Shown: positions 1 through 11,640, counted from the stretch's first letter. The stretch: DNA of 64,000 nucleotides from Branchiostoma floridae (GCF_000003815.2 NC_049992.1:18584396-18648395); one strand, 5' to 3'. Numbers and translations are program-made. The notes: generated from the letters alone by a model not told the origin.

Positions 1-110
1 CGGAAGTGGTGTAAGTGCCTTTCCCAAGGGCACAAGATCGGTGACAGAATTTACGGATTTCGGATTTGAACCCGCGACTTCACAATTGGGGACATCCTTC
101 GGGTAGGACT
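1..110 (-). mobile_element. SINE fragment (tRNA-derived family A), cut by the window edge
   Basis: The piece reads 'cctttcccaagggcacaagatc' followed by 'gatttgaacccgcgac', the complement of a tRNA B-box. The same body occurs at 20161-20390, 39384-39560, 41950-42330 and 48810-49035, so it is a dispersed family. Only the left part is inside the window. Confidence 0.6.
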
Positions 111-1000
111 TTACGAGGAAGTGTTTATTTCCGATAGATATAAATTCTAGAAGGTGATAAATGCATGCAACTTCGTAATTCATCTTACACGATTAAGTGC
201 CTATTAGTCCAGCGCGGATCAAATATCATTCGGTATTCCACTAACCAGCCCCCACACTTTCTAACAAGACTAATCAATCTCAGTCCTGGCTAAATGAACA
301 CAATGTACATGATAAGGCCTGAAAAAAGGTTTCGTTGCTGAACCAATTTGAAGGGCCAGACGAAAAACTCTTACTTGTTATGTGTTCCTTTATATCTTGT
401 GGACAATGAGCCTTCTTGGTCATTTATTTATTTATTTCACACACACAAATCCACGTGAGCAGGAGGCCGCAGTCCTCCTGAATTGAGTGCGATTTGTCGC
501 AATATGGTCTCAATAAAAACACGGCATAGACATACAAATGCAGGTTACAACGATCGGTAAGTGAACAACCGGAAGGCCAGCACGAGACCCAGTAACATTA
601 CTGAGCAGTTGTGTCATTGAACAGTCTTACAGCTGTGTGCACGAAGGACCTTCTCAGCCTTTCAGTTCTTGCTTTTGGCACAGAGAACATGTTCTGGTTC
701 CTCAGCTGCCTGCCTGAGGCTGTGGCTCGTTGCGGAGGCACGAGATCATGTAGCGGGTGGTCATTGGTCTTGGTCTTGATCATTTATTCAATAACATATT
801 ATGCATGTTCCTGATTATGTCATACAGGTCCATGAATATTGTAGGTAACAGCTTGACTCCTCAAATCAAAGACAAACTCGCAAATAAACTACTCATTCAA
901 CTTCGTGAAAGTTACAGAATTATACAGTATTACTAGAAAATAATTCCTAGAAACTAAGAACCACTAATTCAGCACAGCAATAAAGTCGATTCAAATTTTA

Positions 1001-1282
1001 TTTATGTCATACCCACCTGCGAAAACCCATTTTTTGATGCGAAATGCGCCAGAAGTTGAACAAATTTGGTGCCCTCGAGCAAAAAGTGTTACAACAGTAA
1101 TGTTCTAACGTCCGAATCCGGTATTCGAATTTTCGACGGCGCCCTACTTGTCCCGCTCGAAATAGTTCGATTTATTCGAATGGAGCCCGTGTGATGCAAC
1201 TTAGAGCCCGTCTGATACGAAAGTTATCAACCGGTCCGGAACACCCGTATCGAACGTTTTCGCGTCACAGGTATGACATAAA
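1001..1282. mobile_element. MITE with 13-bp terminal inverted repeats
   Basis: The ends are exact inverted repeats: TTTATGTCATACC at 1001-1013 and GGTATGACATAAA at 1270-1282. Similarity continues inward imperfectly (CTGCGAAAAC against GTTTTCGCG). There is no coding capacity. The superfamily is not recognised. Confidence 0.6.
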
Positions 1283-1319
1283 TTATGTTACAAACTACGA
1301 ATCCGACCAAAGTTGTCAC

Positions 1320-1455
1320 AGCGACTTCGCCCCCCGGTGATCTCGCCCCCCCCCCCAACCCCCGGATGCGAAATCACTAGCGATCTCCTCCTCCCCGGCT
1401 AGTGATCTCGCCCCCCCCTATCTCGCCCCCCTTTAGCGATTTCGCCCCCCTCCCA
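1320..1455. repeat. C-rich cluster of GATCTCGCCCCC-type units
   Basis: Four or five runs of 6-11 cytosines, each preceded by a variant of 'gatctcg' or 'gatttcg', lie within 135 bp. The complementary strand therefore carries several G-runs and could form G-quadruplexes. There is no sign of coding. Confidence 0.55.
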
Positions 1456-1888
1456 AAAAAAGTTGATTGGTATAAATCACAAATGCAGTTTCAGAATGAT
1501 GTAAGTACACGAGTTTGATACATAACTCCATCCATAATATTAATATTAACGTAATTTTATGGTAATAAGATAGTTGAACTTGTTTCGGACAAGGAGGGTT
1601 GGGTTCCGATGTATCCCCACTAGTGCATATACCTGAGTCTCGACATAAGATATATTCCATTGTATTAACTTGTCCTCAAGCAACCTATATATCTCCAACA
1701 TGCAGTCTCTGTCATGAATTGACCACAAAAAAACTATGTGATGTCTTTATTAATTATGCAAATAAGGTATTCATTAAAATAACGCACATTTTGTTATATG
1801 CACCTAGCCTATGGGTATCTTCACCTCCAATATGACTGTTTTCCTAGTATTTAGGAACTGGTGTGTTTACCCGTGTTTGGCCCAAAGC

Positions 1889-2602
1889 TTGCGCGAAAGC
1901 AAATCTTTGAACAGCTCAGTTTATCTGTACAACCTAGACTAATTTGAAGACTGCCAGTCACGTGACTTCCTATTTGGCCAGAGGAAAATTCCCAAAGGCA
2001 CAAGTAGGCGTGGGTGGCTCCCCTAAACACGGGACCTCAATGCAATGGTCTATCCGAGGAACGTCCTAAACAAAGCTAGGCACTTCACCAGAGTGAAGTG
2101 AGAAAAAACTGTGCATAAACACTAGCTGGGGAACGATATGGATTTATTTTTCGAAGGCAAATATAATCCAGGACGTCTGGGTTCTGGGCCCAGCACCGGT
2201 TACGCCCTAGATTACCTACAACAAAGCATGTATTTATGCACTAAGCATGTGGGAAGCATTCTTTATGAATATTAATCTTAACCGAGGAAATTGATATTTC
2301 TCACCTGCGGATATGTTGAAGCCTCATTTAGATTACCCTAACAGTAACAGGCAGTTTGTCGGTTAGACGTATTTGTTACTTTGGTTTTATGCTACAATCA
2401 ACACCTTAAATATGTTCTATACCATTTGTTTGACAAGTAAATCGTTCACAAGGATTTAAAGTGTACCACCAGCATAATCTAGACCATTTGTGCTTTGGGG
2501 ATTTTCCTGTGGCTAAAAAGGAAGTCACATGACCGGCAGACTTCTAATTAGTCTAGGTTTTAGAGATAAATTGGGCTGTTCAAAGATTTGCTTTCAGAAA
2601 AA
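1889..2602. mobile_element. Foldback element with about 120-bp inverted arms
   Basis: The left arm (about 1889-2010, from GAAAGCAAATCTTTGAACAG through GTGACTTCCT to CCCAAAGGCACAA) is repeated inverted at about 2487-2602 (TTGTGCTTTGGGGATTTTCC to CTGTTCAAAGATTTGCTTTC). The arms have diverged. A SINE-like fragment ('aaacacgggacct...atggtctatccgagg') lies between them at about 2010-2110. No ORF is present. Confidence 0.6.
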
Positions 2603-3154
2603 AAATCCCCTTTTTATACAGGCACGTTGTTTCTGCATCTATTTCTTGCTGTGTCATCTGGTTCCGTTGCATGCTCCACCTAAATGTTTTTGAAATAGTT
2701 GAACTGTAATTTCCAACACCAAAATTGGACTCACCCACCTAAATGTTTTTGATGTTTCGTCTCTTGAAGTATCTCCAAGGAACACTTGTACGACATACAG
2801 GATCGACAGTCAGTGTGGATCAACACAAAGGAACGCGGCGGAAAAGTATTTTCGGCTGCTCTTCGCGTTGGTAAGTCAACTCAGACCATGTGAGTTAAAA
2901 ACCGAGTTAGTCTCAGTTAGTCCGAGCTTTGTAACATATATAAATCGGGTAGAACGGATTTGTTTCTTAACTGAAACGTAACTGTCTTGACGTATCAGAA
3001 GTGTTTGTTCTTCAAAGCCAATGTTCCTGTCATGACAAAATCTTTCACCGTTACAAAGAAGTGATACACGTTTTATTAGACGTGAAAGGTATACCGTTAC
3101 GAGCTTTGTTCTACGAAACTGAAACGAAACATAGCAACAACGCAAAACTCTACA

Positions 3155-5503
3155 ATGAATTTACGAGTTGAGCACAATGTTGTTGGTCTGTTCGTTCTTG
3201 CCTTATCGGAGGTAGCCGTTATGTCGGTAAACCAAACGTGCTTTTCTGCGGAGTGTGAGAGAAAACCATTTACTTCTTGCGTATCGGGGCACAAAATTGT
3301 GAACTACAACGGACCTCCATCTACCATTGGTTCAAGATATAAGACTGACTGTATCTTATGTAACGATACTGACCACATCAACGATTCTAGTGATACATAC
3401 CCAACAGGAAAGTGTTTTCCGGGTGTGGAATGGCTCGTGTTAAAAGGTATGAAGTATGAGAAACTATCGTCGGAAAAACTAGCTTCAATCGATTCCTCTC
3501 TTCTCATAAGTCTGTTTATTATTGATTCAGAAATAACAGAGATTAACAGGGCCACATTCAAAGACTTCCTGGCATTAGATAGTCTGAATCTAGACGATAA
3601 CAAGTTGACGCACATTCCCCGAAACTGGTACGGTGTGTACTATCCACCGCGTGACTATTACCTGACTCATCTTTCAATTTCGAAGAACAACATCTCCAGT
3701 CTTGAAGAAGGATGTTTTGAGCATCTGAAGGAGCTTATAATGTTGGATCTGAGTGGGAACGCATTGCAAGAGATACGTAGCCACTGGTTCACTGGGCTGA
3801 GTGCTCTTACAATGCTCTATCTGAATGACAACAAAATTAAAACGATTCAAGACAATGCGTTTGAGTCTTTAAAAGAGATTCATCACCTGGACTTAACTAA
3901 CAACGACTTGGTACGTCTGCAAAGTGAAGCATTGTCTACTTTGTCAAATCGTAGAATTGCCAGCGTAGTACTTGGCGGGCGCAAACTCCAAGCACAAACT
4001 GTGCATAGCGTGGAATGGAGGGTCGAGATCGTAAACTGTAACTACCTCACAAAGCAGTGGGTACAGCTTCATGTGGCTGATACGGGTCTGAACATCAATT
4101 ATCATGTCGATGAAAATACATTGGTCATAGATTGGTTCAGCATACATGGCAACATTCGTAGCAATTCCGATGAATGTAAGCCACTCTCAAAAGAGTTTCG
4201 ATTGGGCAGTTTCACAGCTAGCCCTCCCTTTGTCGTCATAGCAACCACTGATGAAGATCGCGCGAATCAATCATTTTCTACTCGATGTTTAGGGGCGTGG
4301 AACTCTCCAGGAGGTATCAGTTTGGCTTTGAGAGGTGCGTCTAGTTTACGACTATCTAGTGCGGACTTGAGTAGTAAGAATGTAGCAAGTGATTCGGTGG
4401 GTCTCTTACTTGTGGCGAAAGCACATACAGACTTTCAGAGAGGCAGGGCAGACAGTGAGAGCAACAGAGAATTTTCGGCGGCAACAGTGCCCTGTTTTGC
4501 TCTCATCCGTGACGTTAGGCGCGTTTGGTACTTCAACGTGTCCACAGAGCGGCATGCAGATGACGCAATTTGTACGTTCGGAAAGGCTGTTCAAAATGGC
4601 ACCACTTTAACCGTAGTGACAAATACAGCTTCTATGAAAACAGCTCCGAATGTTGCTCACGAAAGGGAGAAAGACGCATCTGTGACACCGCAAACTAGCG
4701 TAGTTGCTAATGGAGTTACGGCAACCGACTTTTGGGTCCCTTTGATTGTGAGTACCGTATTGGCAGTTCTATGTATCATAACATGTGTTGTTGCCATGTT
4801 TTCTTACCGAAAGAGAAGAAGAGGCAACCAAAATCAAGGCAATTGTAGACCTGTTCAGATGTTGTCGCTTCGAGCGGCGTGTGCCTTACAAAGTAACCCG
4901 ATGTACAGTCACGGTGGCAATACACAGAAGACACCGCAGACAGAGAGCACGCAGGACTCCAGCAAAACGGATGACAACGTGTACAATCAGATTAACGAGG
5001 ATGAAGTATACGACGCTTCAGAGCACGACTACTACGAGATAAAAGATGAAGATGCCTGCCGCGATCGCGTGTTGAAAACATCTCAAACAGAAGACAATGT
5101 CTACAATCAAATCAACGAGGGCGAAGTCTACGACCCTTCGGCTCACGACTACTACAATATAAAGGAAGAGGTAAGCCTGGAACAAGGAGTGGTAGAATCT
5201 TCTTGTGAAGACAAGGACGATGAGATAGGTCAAGAAGACTTCAACGATGCATCTGAGGAAGTCTCACAGAACGGCAACGAAACGGACGAAGACTCTGTGA
5301 CTTTCTATGCAGCAACAGCTGAAGTAGGGTTGCCTTTAACTAGAAATGTAGGCGGTAACACTTCTCTTTATCAGTCAGAAAGTAGGACTACATCTCATGT
5401 AGAATGTAGGCCAGGGATTCAGCCTGTTTCAAGGACAGTCGATCAGGAGCAAACGGCTTACAACATGGCAGGATCACTGCCTCAAGCTGGAAGACATCAT
5501 TGA
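3155..5503 (+). CDS. LRR single-pass transmembrane receptor with two ITAM-like tyrosine modules (782 aa)
   Basis: This is an uninterrupted reading frame, apparently one coding exon. A hydrophobic N-terminus (about 1-25) is compatible with a signal peptide. A cysteine-containing N-cap (NQTCF...C) and about six LRRs follow at about 95-290 (e.g. LDLSGNALQEI, LYLNDNKIKTI), then a long ectodomain of unrecognised fold with Asn-glycosylation sequons. A transmembrane segment spans about 526-550 and is followed by the stop-transfer run RKRRRG. The cytoplasmic tail holds two copies of YNQI-x12-YY(E/N)I at about 610-629 and 650-669, shaped like ITAMs (YxxI pairs), plus acidic stretches. A paralogue lies in convergent orientation at 8524-10848. 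An AATAAA at 5959-5964 could be the polyadenylation signal. By analogy it is a cell-surface receptor signalling through SH2 proteins; the ligand is unknown. The start is the first ATG of the frame, just before the hydrophobic segment. Confidence 0.85.
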   Translation: MNLRVEHNVVGLFVLALSEVAVMSVNQTCFSAECERKPFTSCVSGHKIVNYNGPPSTIGSRYKTDCILCNDTDHINDSSDTYPTGKCFPGVEWLVLKGMKYEKLSSEKLASIDSSLLISLFIIDSEITEINRATFKDFLALDSLNLDDNKLTHIPRNWYGVYYPPRDYYLTHLSISKNNISSLEEGCFEHLKELIMLDLSGNALQEIRSHWFTGLSALTMLYLNDNKIKTIQDNAFESLKEIHHLDLTNNDLVRLQSEALSTLSNRRIASVVLGGRKLQAQTVHSVEWRVEIVNCNYLTKQWVQLHVADTGLNINYHVDENTLVIDWFSIHGNIRSNSDECKPLSKEFRLGSFTASPPFVVIATTDEDRANQSFSTRCLGAWNSPGGISLALRGASSLRLSSADLSSKNVASDSVGLLLVAKAHTDFQRGRADSESNREFSAATVPCFALIRDVRRVWYFNVSTERHADDAICTFGKAVQNGTTLTVVTNTASMKTAPNVAHEREKDASVTPQTSVVANGVTATDFWVPLIVSTVLAVLCIITCVVAMFSYRKRRRGNQNQGNCRPVQMLSLRAACALQSNPMYSHGGNTQKTPQTESTQDSSKTDDNVYNQINEDEVYDASEHDYYEIKDEDACRDRVLKTSQTEDNVYNQINEGEVYDPSAHDYYNIKEEVSLEQGVVESSCEDKDDEIGQEDFNDASEEVSQNGNETDEDSVTFYAATAEVGLPLTRNVGGNTSLYQSESRTTSHVECRPGIQPVSRTVDQEQTAYNMAGSLPQAGRHH

Positions 5504-7636
5504 ACGCTCCAATCGTCGCCTGAAATTGCGTTTACATAACTTTGTGATAATTGACAAAACAGTTCAATCATTGCAATTCGACAATTGCGAAATCTAACGG
5601 ACATTTGCACCTCTGAAACACGCTTAACAAAAGGACAGTTAGGAGGAAGAATTTTCCAGCAAAGGCGAAGTTGCCACTGAGAAGGTATAATTGAAAGTTA
5701 AAGAATTTCAATTTCTGACTAAGCCTTTTTGAAGTGCTGTAATTTTTCTCATTAATGTGGATCATGTATTTTGTGATTGTTATTGATATTTCGCAGTGGT
5801 TTTCGTTGTTTCATGTAGCCAACATAGTCATCAATTAATACCCATTCGTTTTTGTAATATCAACGGATCTGAAGCAAAATTAGTCTCATCGTATATGTGC
5901 TGTGGAGCGACAACCACAAGTGCTAACCCTTCGGTAATCAGATTTTATATCACTTACAAATAAAAATTGCTTGAAATGCCATAATGCTTAGTCATACTGA
6001 ATTATTTTCAAAATTTACATAGTTTTGCTGGTCGTGTGAACGCGTGCGGTTCCGGTGTTATATCAGTTTCCAGAACGTTTCGAGCGATGAGTAAGGTGTT
6101 GTTGACCCTCCGGTCAAGTTTAATTTTAGGCCTTCTTTGCATGAATGAATGTTAAGATTTATTCACTCACCCATCCGCTCATTCTGTCAACCGCTCCTCC
6201 AGTCAGTCACTCACTCTCATTCTCACTCACTCACTCGCCCACTCAACCAACAATCGCTCACTAACTCACCCTTTCACTAACTCACCCACTCACTAACTCA
6301 TTCACTCACTCATTGTGTGTGTGTAAGGGTGTGTGTGCTTGTGTGTGTGTAATACTCTACCCCACCTCTAAAACGTTACGGCTGGGCTTACATTCCCGAA
6401 TACTCACTTCAGCTCTACAAGTAACGGAGACAACAACACATGGTGTAAATAGGGCGATCATGTAATTAGAGACACGTCATATTGCCATGGCAAGGGACAA
6501 ATTAACTTGGAAACCGACCAGGAGCCATTCATATTCATCGCAATATGCTCTAGAAAAGACAAGACAGTATATTTGTAAGAAGGATTTTCCAGTGGGTTGA
6601 CCGACCAGATTGGCAGAAGAACACTGCCACTAGTCGGCATGTATATCTAGAAGTAGAGTCCCTTCCTACTAGGGGTTTGTACCGGTAAGGTTTACCGTTA
6701 CAAAACCGTTTTTCTTGTTGGACCGGAACTGAAAAAAAATCAGTGGACAGGATGTTGGACCGAATCGAAAATGAACAGGTTATATCGGCAGGCGTTCGAG
6801 TGTTTTAGGGCTTACCGTCCAAGAAAATTAAAAGTAGAGGAGAGTTCAAACTTGAGAGTCATTTTTACCAAGCTCCTACAGTCAAACTTGGTCTAAAACA
6901 GAGGCGGTAAGTGTTGTTCACATGGCAATAATAGGATTTTGAAACGTCCACTAAAAGAATCCTTTGTAGCAAAATCGACCATTACTTTGAGTATCACTCA
7001 AGTCTTCACAAATGATAAGCCTGGACCTGAACCTGATCCTCTGGACTTGGACCGTACCTATACTTAAATTTTCTGTGCCGGTATCCAACACTACTTCCTA
7101 CGTATACCTATTCCAGGACCTCTTCACAAAAAGCAATAACATGAACTCTAATACCTTCCACATTATATGACGCTGATCAATGTAAATGGCATATCGTGTT
7201 GCTATGTACATTGAACACATGCAATCACATGGTACCAAAATGCGTGAAACGAGAATTTGAAAGGAACCACAAAATATTCATACAGTTGTGCATATATTAT
7301 GCTGATTTACGTTGTTGCCACAAAGTCTGAGTATCGAACTGAATTGTTTAAAATTATGTACTACTTGTAGGTAGTTACAAAATAAAACATGAACAGCAAT
7401 AACTGATAAAGCTATTTATTCATCAAATAGAGAGTAGATAACAGTACATCACACAATAACATAATCAAAAAGTACAGTAGCATTGAATATGAATATTATA
7501 ATAATTCGGTTAGCACAATACGTATCAAATGTGTGTCATTTATGACATTTAATTCCGAGTTTTTAGGTCACATGTATTTGCTGTAAACAACATAAACTTT
7601 ACTACTACTACTACTACTTCTACTACTACTACTACT
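5504..7636. other. Intergenic region between the convergent LRR receptors, left part
   Basis: I see no coding exon here. It holds the likely 3' UTR and poly(A) signal of the left receptor, a (CACT)n/(TG)n-like simple repeat at about 6163-6355, and a degenerate repeat at about 6670-7090 with 'ttgtaccggtaagg' and 'cctggacctgaacctg' motifs. Relatives of that repeat occur at about 21560-21640 and 34350-34415. Confidence 0.5.
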
Positions 7637-8071
7637 AGTGGTGCGTACCTAAAGCCCGGACTTGGAATTGGACCTAAAATGTTTAGGTCCAAGTAAAAAA
7701 AAAAACCCTAAATGTCCGGACTCAAGTCCGGACTTGCAAAAAGCTATCTATCACTTATATTCCCTTTTCTTGCTCTAAACCATCTAAAACCTTCCATAGA
7801 CAGTGAAATTTGCACTGGAAAAGGACAAAAAACATTTCGTGTCTACACTGGCTGTATATAATTTGCACGCATTTTTCACATTGCATGTCAGTTCATGCTA
7901 ACATGCAACTTTATATGCACCATCCCCCCTCCCCCTCAAAAGAGCACCCATCATTGCGCACATAATATGCAATGATGGGTTCAGGTCCGGACTTAAAGTC
8001 CGGACCTGAACCTGAACTGCTGGACTTGAATCCGGACCTGAACCGGAACCTGAGTTTAGGTACGCACCACT
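7637..8071. mobile_element. MITE with inverted ends, inserted in an ACT microsatellite
   Basis: The ends are AGTGGTGCGTACCTAAA (7637-7653) and its reverse complement ending at 8071. The flanks are (ACT)n on the left (about 7596-7636) and ACTACTAC on the right, so the insertion split a trinucleotide repeat. The interior holds repeated 'ccggacctgaacc' motifs and no ORF. Confidence 0.65.
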
Positions 8072-8155
8072 AACTACTACTAAACAATATATGTTCGACA
8101 ATGGATAACAAGTTTTTTGTTAAAAAAAAATATATACACATACACTACCAACTGT

Positions 8156-8161
8156 TTTATT
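8156..8161 (-). promoter_or_regulatory. Candidate poly(A) signal of the right LRR receptor
   Basis: TTTATT on the plus strand reads AATAAA on the minus strand, about 365 bp beyond the stop codon of the minus-strand receptor. It is assigned by position and motif only. Confidence 0.35.
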
Positions 8162-8523
8162 CAAGCCAACATTTCGTTGACCGTCTGTCACCTTCTTCAG
8201 GACAATACTAACTGGTTTTGCTCGGCACCGCAGCTAGGTGTCGCTGCCAACAGACACAGTTCCATACGCAAATTATTCACACGTATATCCGACAGTTATA
8301 TCTTTTACTCATCTACTTTATGAAGAAGTCTATTCTGAATGTTCCGTCCTTCCTTCCGCGATTGTTGCACTAATAATAGCGACTAAACAATAAACAAACA
8401 ATAATAGCACCGCCTGTTGTTCTACTGACTCTATTTATGAGATTTGAATATTCTTTACAGCCAGTTATTTCAGAAGCTGTCTGACATAAATCGACTAAAA
8501 TCGCGACAGGCGAACTGTCCTAC

Positions 8524-10848
8524 CTAATATTTACAGACATCTGCCTCTGTACAGTGGTATATTGGTGTGTTGTCCCCTGCATTTCTAGTTTTGGGCAATC
8601 GTAGCTCATAGAAAGATGCTGTGTCACGGTTGTCCACAAGATTCTCATTTTGAGCGGCGTTTCTACTTGCTGTGCAAATGTCATTATCTATTTCGCCAGC
8701 CCTACTAGAACAATGAGAGTCATCTGCAACAGGTTTATGGTTACCTATGGCATCTTCATCTTTTATCTCACAGTATTCGTGTCCAGATGGAACGTAGACG
8801 TCATCTTCATTGATCTCATTGTAAACGTTGTCGCTTGTTCGAACACTGTCTAAGCCCTTGTCGGTATGACCTTTGACATCCTCGTCTTTTATTTCGCAGT
8901 AGTCATGGCCGGAAGGATTGTAAACTTCATCCTCATTGATTGAATCGTAGGCAGTTGCCATGGCTACTTGAGAAGCACGTCCAATGACGTTGCCTTTAAC
9001 AGAATGGCCCTGTATGCTGTCTTGCCCATTACCTTTGTTTTCGTTTTGTACAACTCCTTGGATATCATTTCTTGTACAGGAAAAGGTAGGGCTGTCTTCA
9101 AGATTCGTATCGAATGCTCCACCCGCAGTGTCGTTCGGTTTGATAGAGCAATTGTTTTCAGGATTTCTATTATTTTCATTTATATAGAGCAAAGCAATAA
9201 AGAATACTACCATAACCGTCCCCGATACTATGGAGGCTACAATAAGAGAGAGGCTATGATCAGGTATAGTATTTTCCTGCAAGAGAAACAATAGCGGTTC
9301 TTGAGTTGTTTCTTCATGTATGCCATTCTGTGTAACATTGAATGATGAAAATGATTTACTCAAGTTCATATTTATGTCACTAGTAACAGATGTGTTAATG
9401 TTCGTTACATTCGGTTGCACGGTCGGTGATTTTCTGAGAGTAGAATTTCTAGGAAAACATTTTGTGTCGTAAACTTTCTGTGCTGTTGACATGCTGAAGG
9501 ATGAAACGATCTTACCTACATCAAGGACAACAAGACAGGTTACTCTGGTCACATATTTCTCCTCGGGAAATGTTTGTTTATTCTTTGTTGCCATTAATCT
9601 AAAGCTCCCTCTCTTTTCACCATTTACTGTTGTTCCCGTTGTTTCTATAGCAGAGAAACGTAAACTGGATTCACCCTTCAAAGCAAAAACTAAACCACCA
9701 GGCTCCTCGTAAGCTTCCGTGCACTGTTCTATCACTGACTTCTTCAAGTCTTCTTCTCTATTCTTTGTCAAGATGACGAAAGGGGAGTACGCCTCAAAGT
9801 GGCCTGATCGCAACGTATTTGATAATGGATTACAAGAGTCTTGACTTTTTGGGACATTCTTCGTCCTTCCCATTCTTCTAAACCAGTCTATAGAGAAAAT
9901 GTCTTCTGTTACTTCGTAGTTGATGTGTAGTACAATGTCGAAAACCTCAAATCGTATCCACTGCCTCGTTTCGGTGTAACAACTTTCCAGTATGACGTTC
10001 CATGTCACACTATAAAAAGAGTTCGGCTGAGAAGCAACAAGCTTATTCCCACCGAGGGTTACTCTTATTAACTTTTTTAGATTCACGAATACTTCCCTAT
10101 GTAGACAAACCAAGTCGTTGTTTCCAAGATCCAAAAAATGAAGTCTAGGCAAGGGCTCGAAGGCGTCAAGTGGAATCGTCTCAATTTTGTTCTCCCTCAA
10201 TATTAAATTTCCCAGCTTGTACAGTCCTATAAACCACTGGCTCTGTACTTCTCTCAGTAAATTACCACGTAGATCTAACAGAGTAAGTTTGTACACATTT
10301 TGAAAACACCCGTTGTCTAGAGTGGAGATTTTATTATAAGATATGGACACCACTGCGACGTCGTATTTATCAGGAGAATGCGAACCAACGTACCAATTAT
10401 TTGGAATATGCGTCAACATATTATGATCTAAATTTAGATGCCTTAGCTCCAGAAAGTCTCTGAATGTATTCACGTCTATTCCTGTTATTCCTGCATCGAC
10501 AAGAAAAAGACTGGTGAGGGAAGAGTTATCGACCATTGCTAGCTTCTGTGATGATATTTTGCCAAATTTAACACCTTTAATAGCGAGCCACTGGGTTTCC
10601 GGAAAACATTTTCCTGGCGGCATAATGTCAGGGGAATTCTCTATGTGGTGACCGGTGTCACACACAATACACTCCTTCCTGTACATGTGAGGCTTCGCCC
10701 TGTAGCCATAAGGAACTTCCATGTTATAAATGTTAACACATGAAGTAAGCTCAATTCTTTGACAAGTAGGAAAGCATGTCTGGTTTCCTGAGAGAATGGA
10801 TACTGCCGGCAAGACAAAAGCAAAAATAAAAAATCCGAAAGAATTCAT
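8524..10848 (-). CDS. Paralogous LRR transmembrane receptor with two ITAM-like modules (774 aa)
   Basis: This is a single uninterrupted frame. A clear signal-peptide-like N-terminus (MNSFGFFIFAFVLPAVSILS) precedes NQTCFPTC and the same N-terminal cysteine pattern and LRR block as the receptor at 3155-5503 (e.g. LDLRGNLLREVQSQWF, LDLGNNDLVCL). A transmembrane segment lies near 555-580 (SLIVASIVSGTVMVVFFIALLY). The tail has YDSI-x12-YCEI at about 634-653 and YNEI-x12-YCEI at about 676-695, with the same 16-residue tyrosine spacing as the paralogue. Near the C-terminus both share a FY...LP.TRN.G.NT..Y pattern. The pair is an inverted tandem duplication. The tyrosine modules are better conserved than the membrane-proximal ectodomain, which suggests selection on signalling. 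Ligand and function are unknown. Confidence 0.85.
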   Translation of the reverse strand: MNSFGFFIFAFVLPAVSILSGNQTCFPTCQRIELTSCVNIYNMEVPYGYRAKPHMYRKECIVCDTGHHIENSPDIMPPGKCFPETQWLAIKGVKFGKISSQKLAMVDNSSLTSLFLVDAGITGIDVNTFRDFLELRHLNLDHNMLTHIPNNWYVGSHSPDKYDVAVVSISYNKISTLDNGCFQNVYKLTLLDLRGNLLREVQSQWFIGLYKLGNLILRENKIETIPLDAFEPLPRLHFLDLGNNDLVCLHREVFVNLKKLIRVTLGGNKLVASQPNSFYSVTWNVILESCYTETRQWIRFEVFDIVLHINYEVTEDIFSIDWFRRMGRTKNVPKSQDSCNPLSNTLRSGHFEAYSPFVILTKNREEDLKKSVIEQCTEAYEEPGGLVFALKGESSLRFSAIETTGTTVNGEKRGSFRLMATKNKQTFPEEKYVTRVTCLVVLDVGKIVSSFSMSTAQKVYDTKCFPRNSTLRKSPTVQPNVTNINTSVTSDINMNLSKSFSSFNVTQNGIHEETTQEPLLFLLQENTIPDHSLSLIVASIVSGTVMVVFFIALLYINENNRNPENNCSIKPNDTAGGAFDTNLEDSPTFSCTRNDIQGVVQNENKGNGQDSIQGHSVKGNVIGRASQVAMATAYDSINEDEVYNPSGHDYCEIKDEDVKGHTDKGLDSVRTSDNVYNEINEDDVYVPSGHEYCEIKDEDAIGNHKPVADDSHCSSRAGEIDNDICTASRNAAQNENLVDNRDTASFYELRLPKTRNAGDNTPIYHCTEADVCKY

Positions 10849-11640
10849 TGTGAAGTCGTGTTTTCGTTGATGAGTGATTTTCTAAGTTTCCTTTTTTTAA
10901 CGTAAATCACGATTTTGTCGAGTTTATTTTAAAACTGTTTTTGTTACTTTTTTGCAAAGACTTTGTCACACCTTTCATGCGATTTAGTTTTACAATTAAG
11001 GGGAAAATACGTTAACGTTGTGCTTATTGATTAGAGTTTTTTGGTAAACAACTTATGGAATACGTATAAGTAGCGTGCGTAGTTAAGTGCTGGAATAAGT
11101 CGTGCTAAGTTCGAATCCAGCCTGTGTCGTTCTCCCGACTTGAGAGTGTCTTCAGGACGTCTTCAGAAAAGGACGTTAAAGACGTTGTCCACTGTTCACA
11201 GCACTTTTAGAAAAGAACCGTTGTACATACCGGCTGTCTTCTCTGTCACGACTAGTGGAAGGCTAGCTCTTGAATGTTCAGAAGCGCTGACTTCTTTCTT
11301 CAAAGGAATCTTTACGCCTCGCTATCAGTCGGTAATGTACGTTACATATAGAAACAATAGAAACGAGGAGACGTTGTCGACTGAGATCTGACGTCCTTTT
11401 AACCGGCAGTTCCTAGAAAGTTGTCCAATTGACTCTATAAGAAAATATTAAAATGTTTGGAGAAGAGGATGTATTCGCTTGGCGGTGAAACGACTAAGCA
11501 GACACTGACAGCTCGTGTCCAAACCTGTCTTGTCTATGCACGAAACCAGACTAATCTTGAGGATGTTCCGAAACGTGACCAGCCTGAATAGAAAATTTCT
11601 ATTGCATATGGATACGGCGTTGTAACGGCCGGTCGTTCAC
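10849..11640. other. Upstream region of the right LRR receptor, with a SINE-like fragment
   Basis: The first 200 bp upstream of the minus-strand ATG is AT-rich and is the likely promoter, but no core element is convincing. At about 11090-11200 'aagttcgaatccagcc' matches a tRNA B-box and is followed by 'ggacgttaaag', typical of the SINE bodies elsewhere in the window. No gene is seen. Confidence 0.4.
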
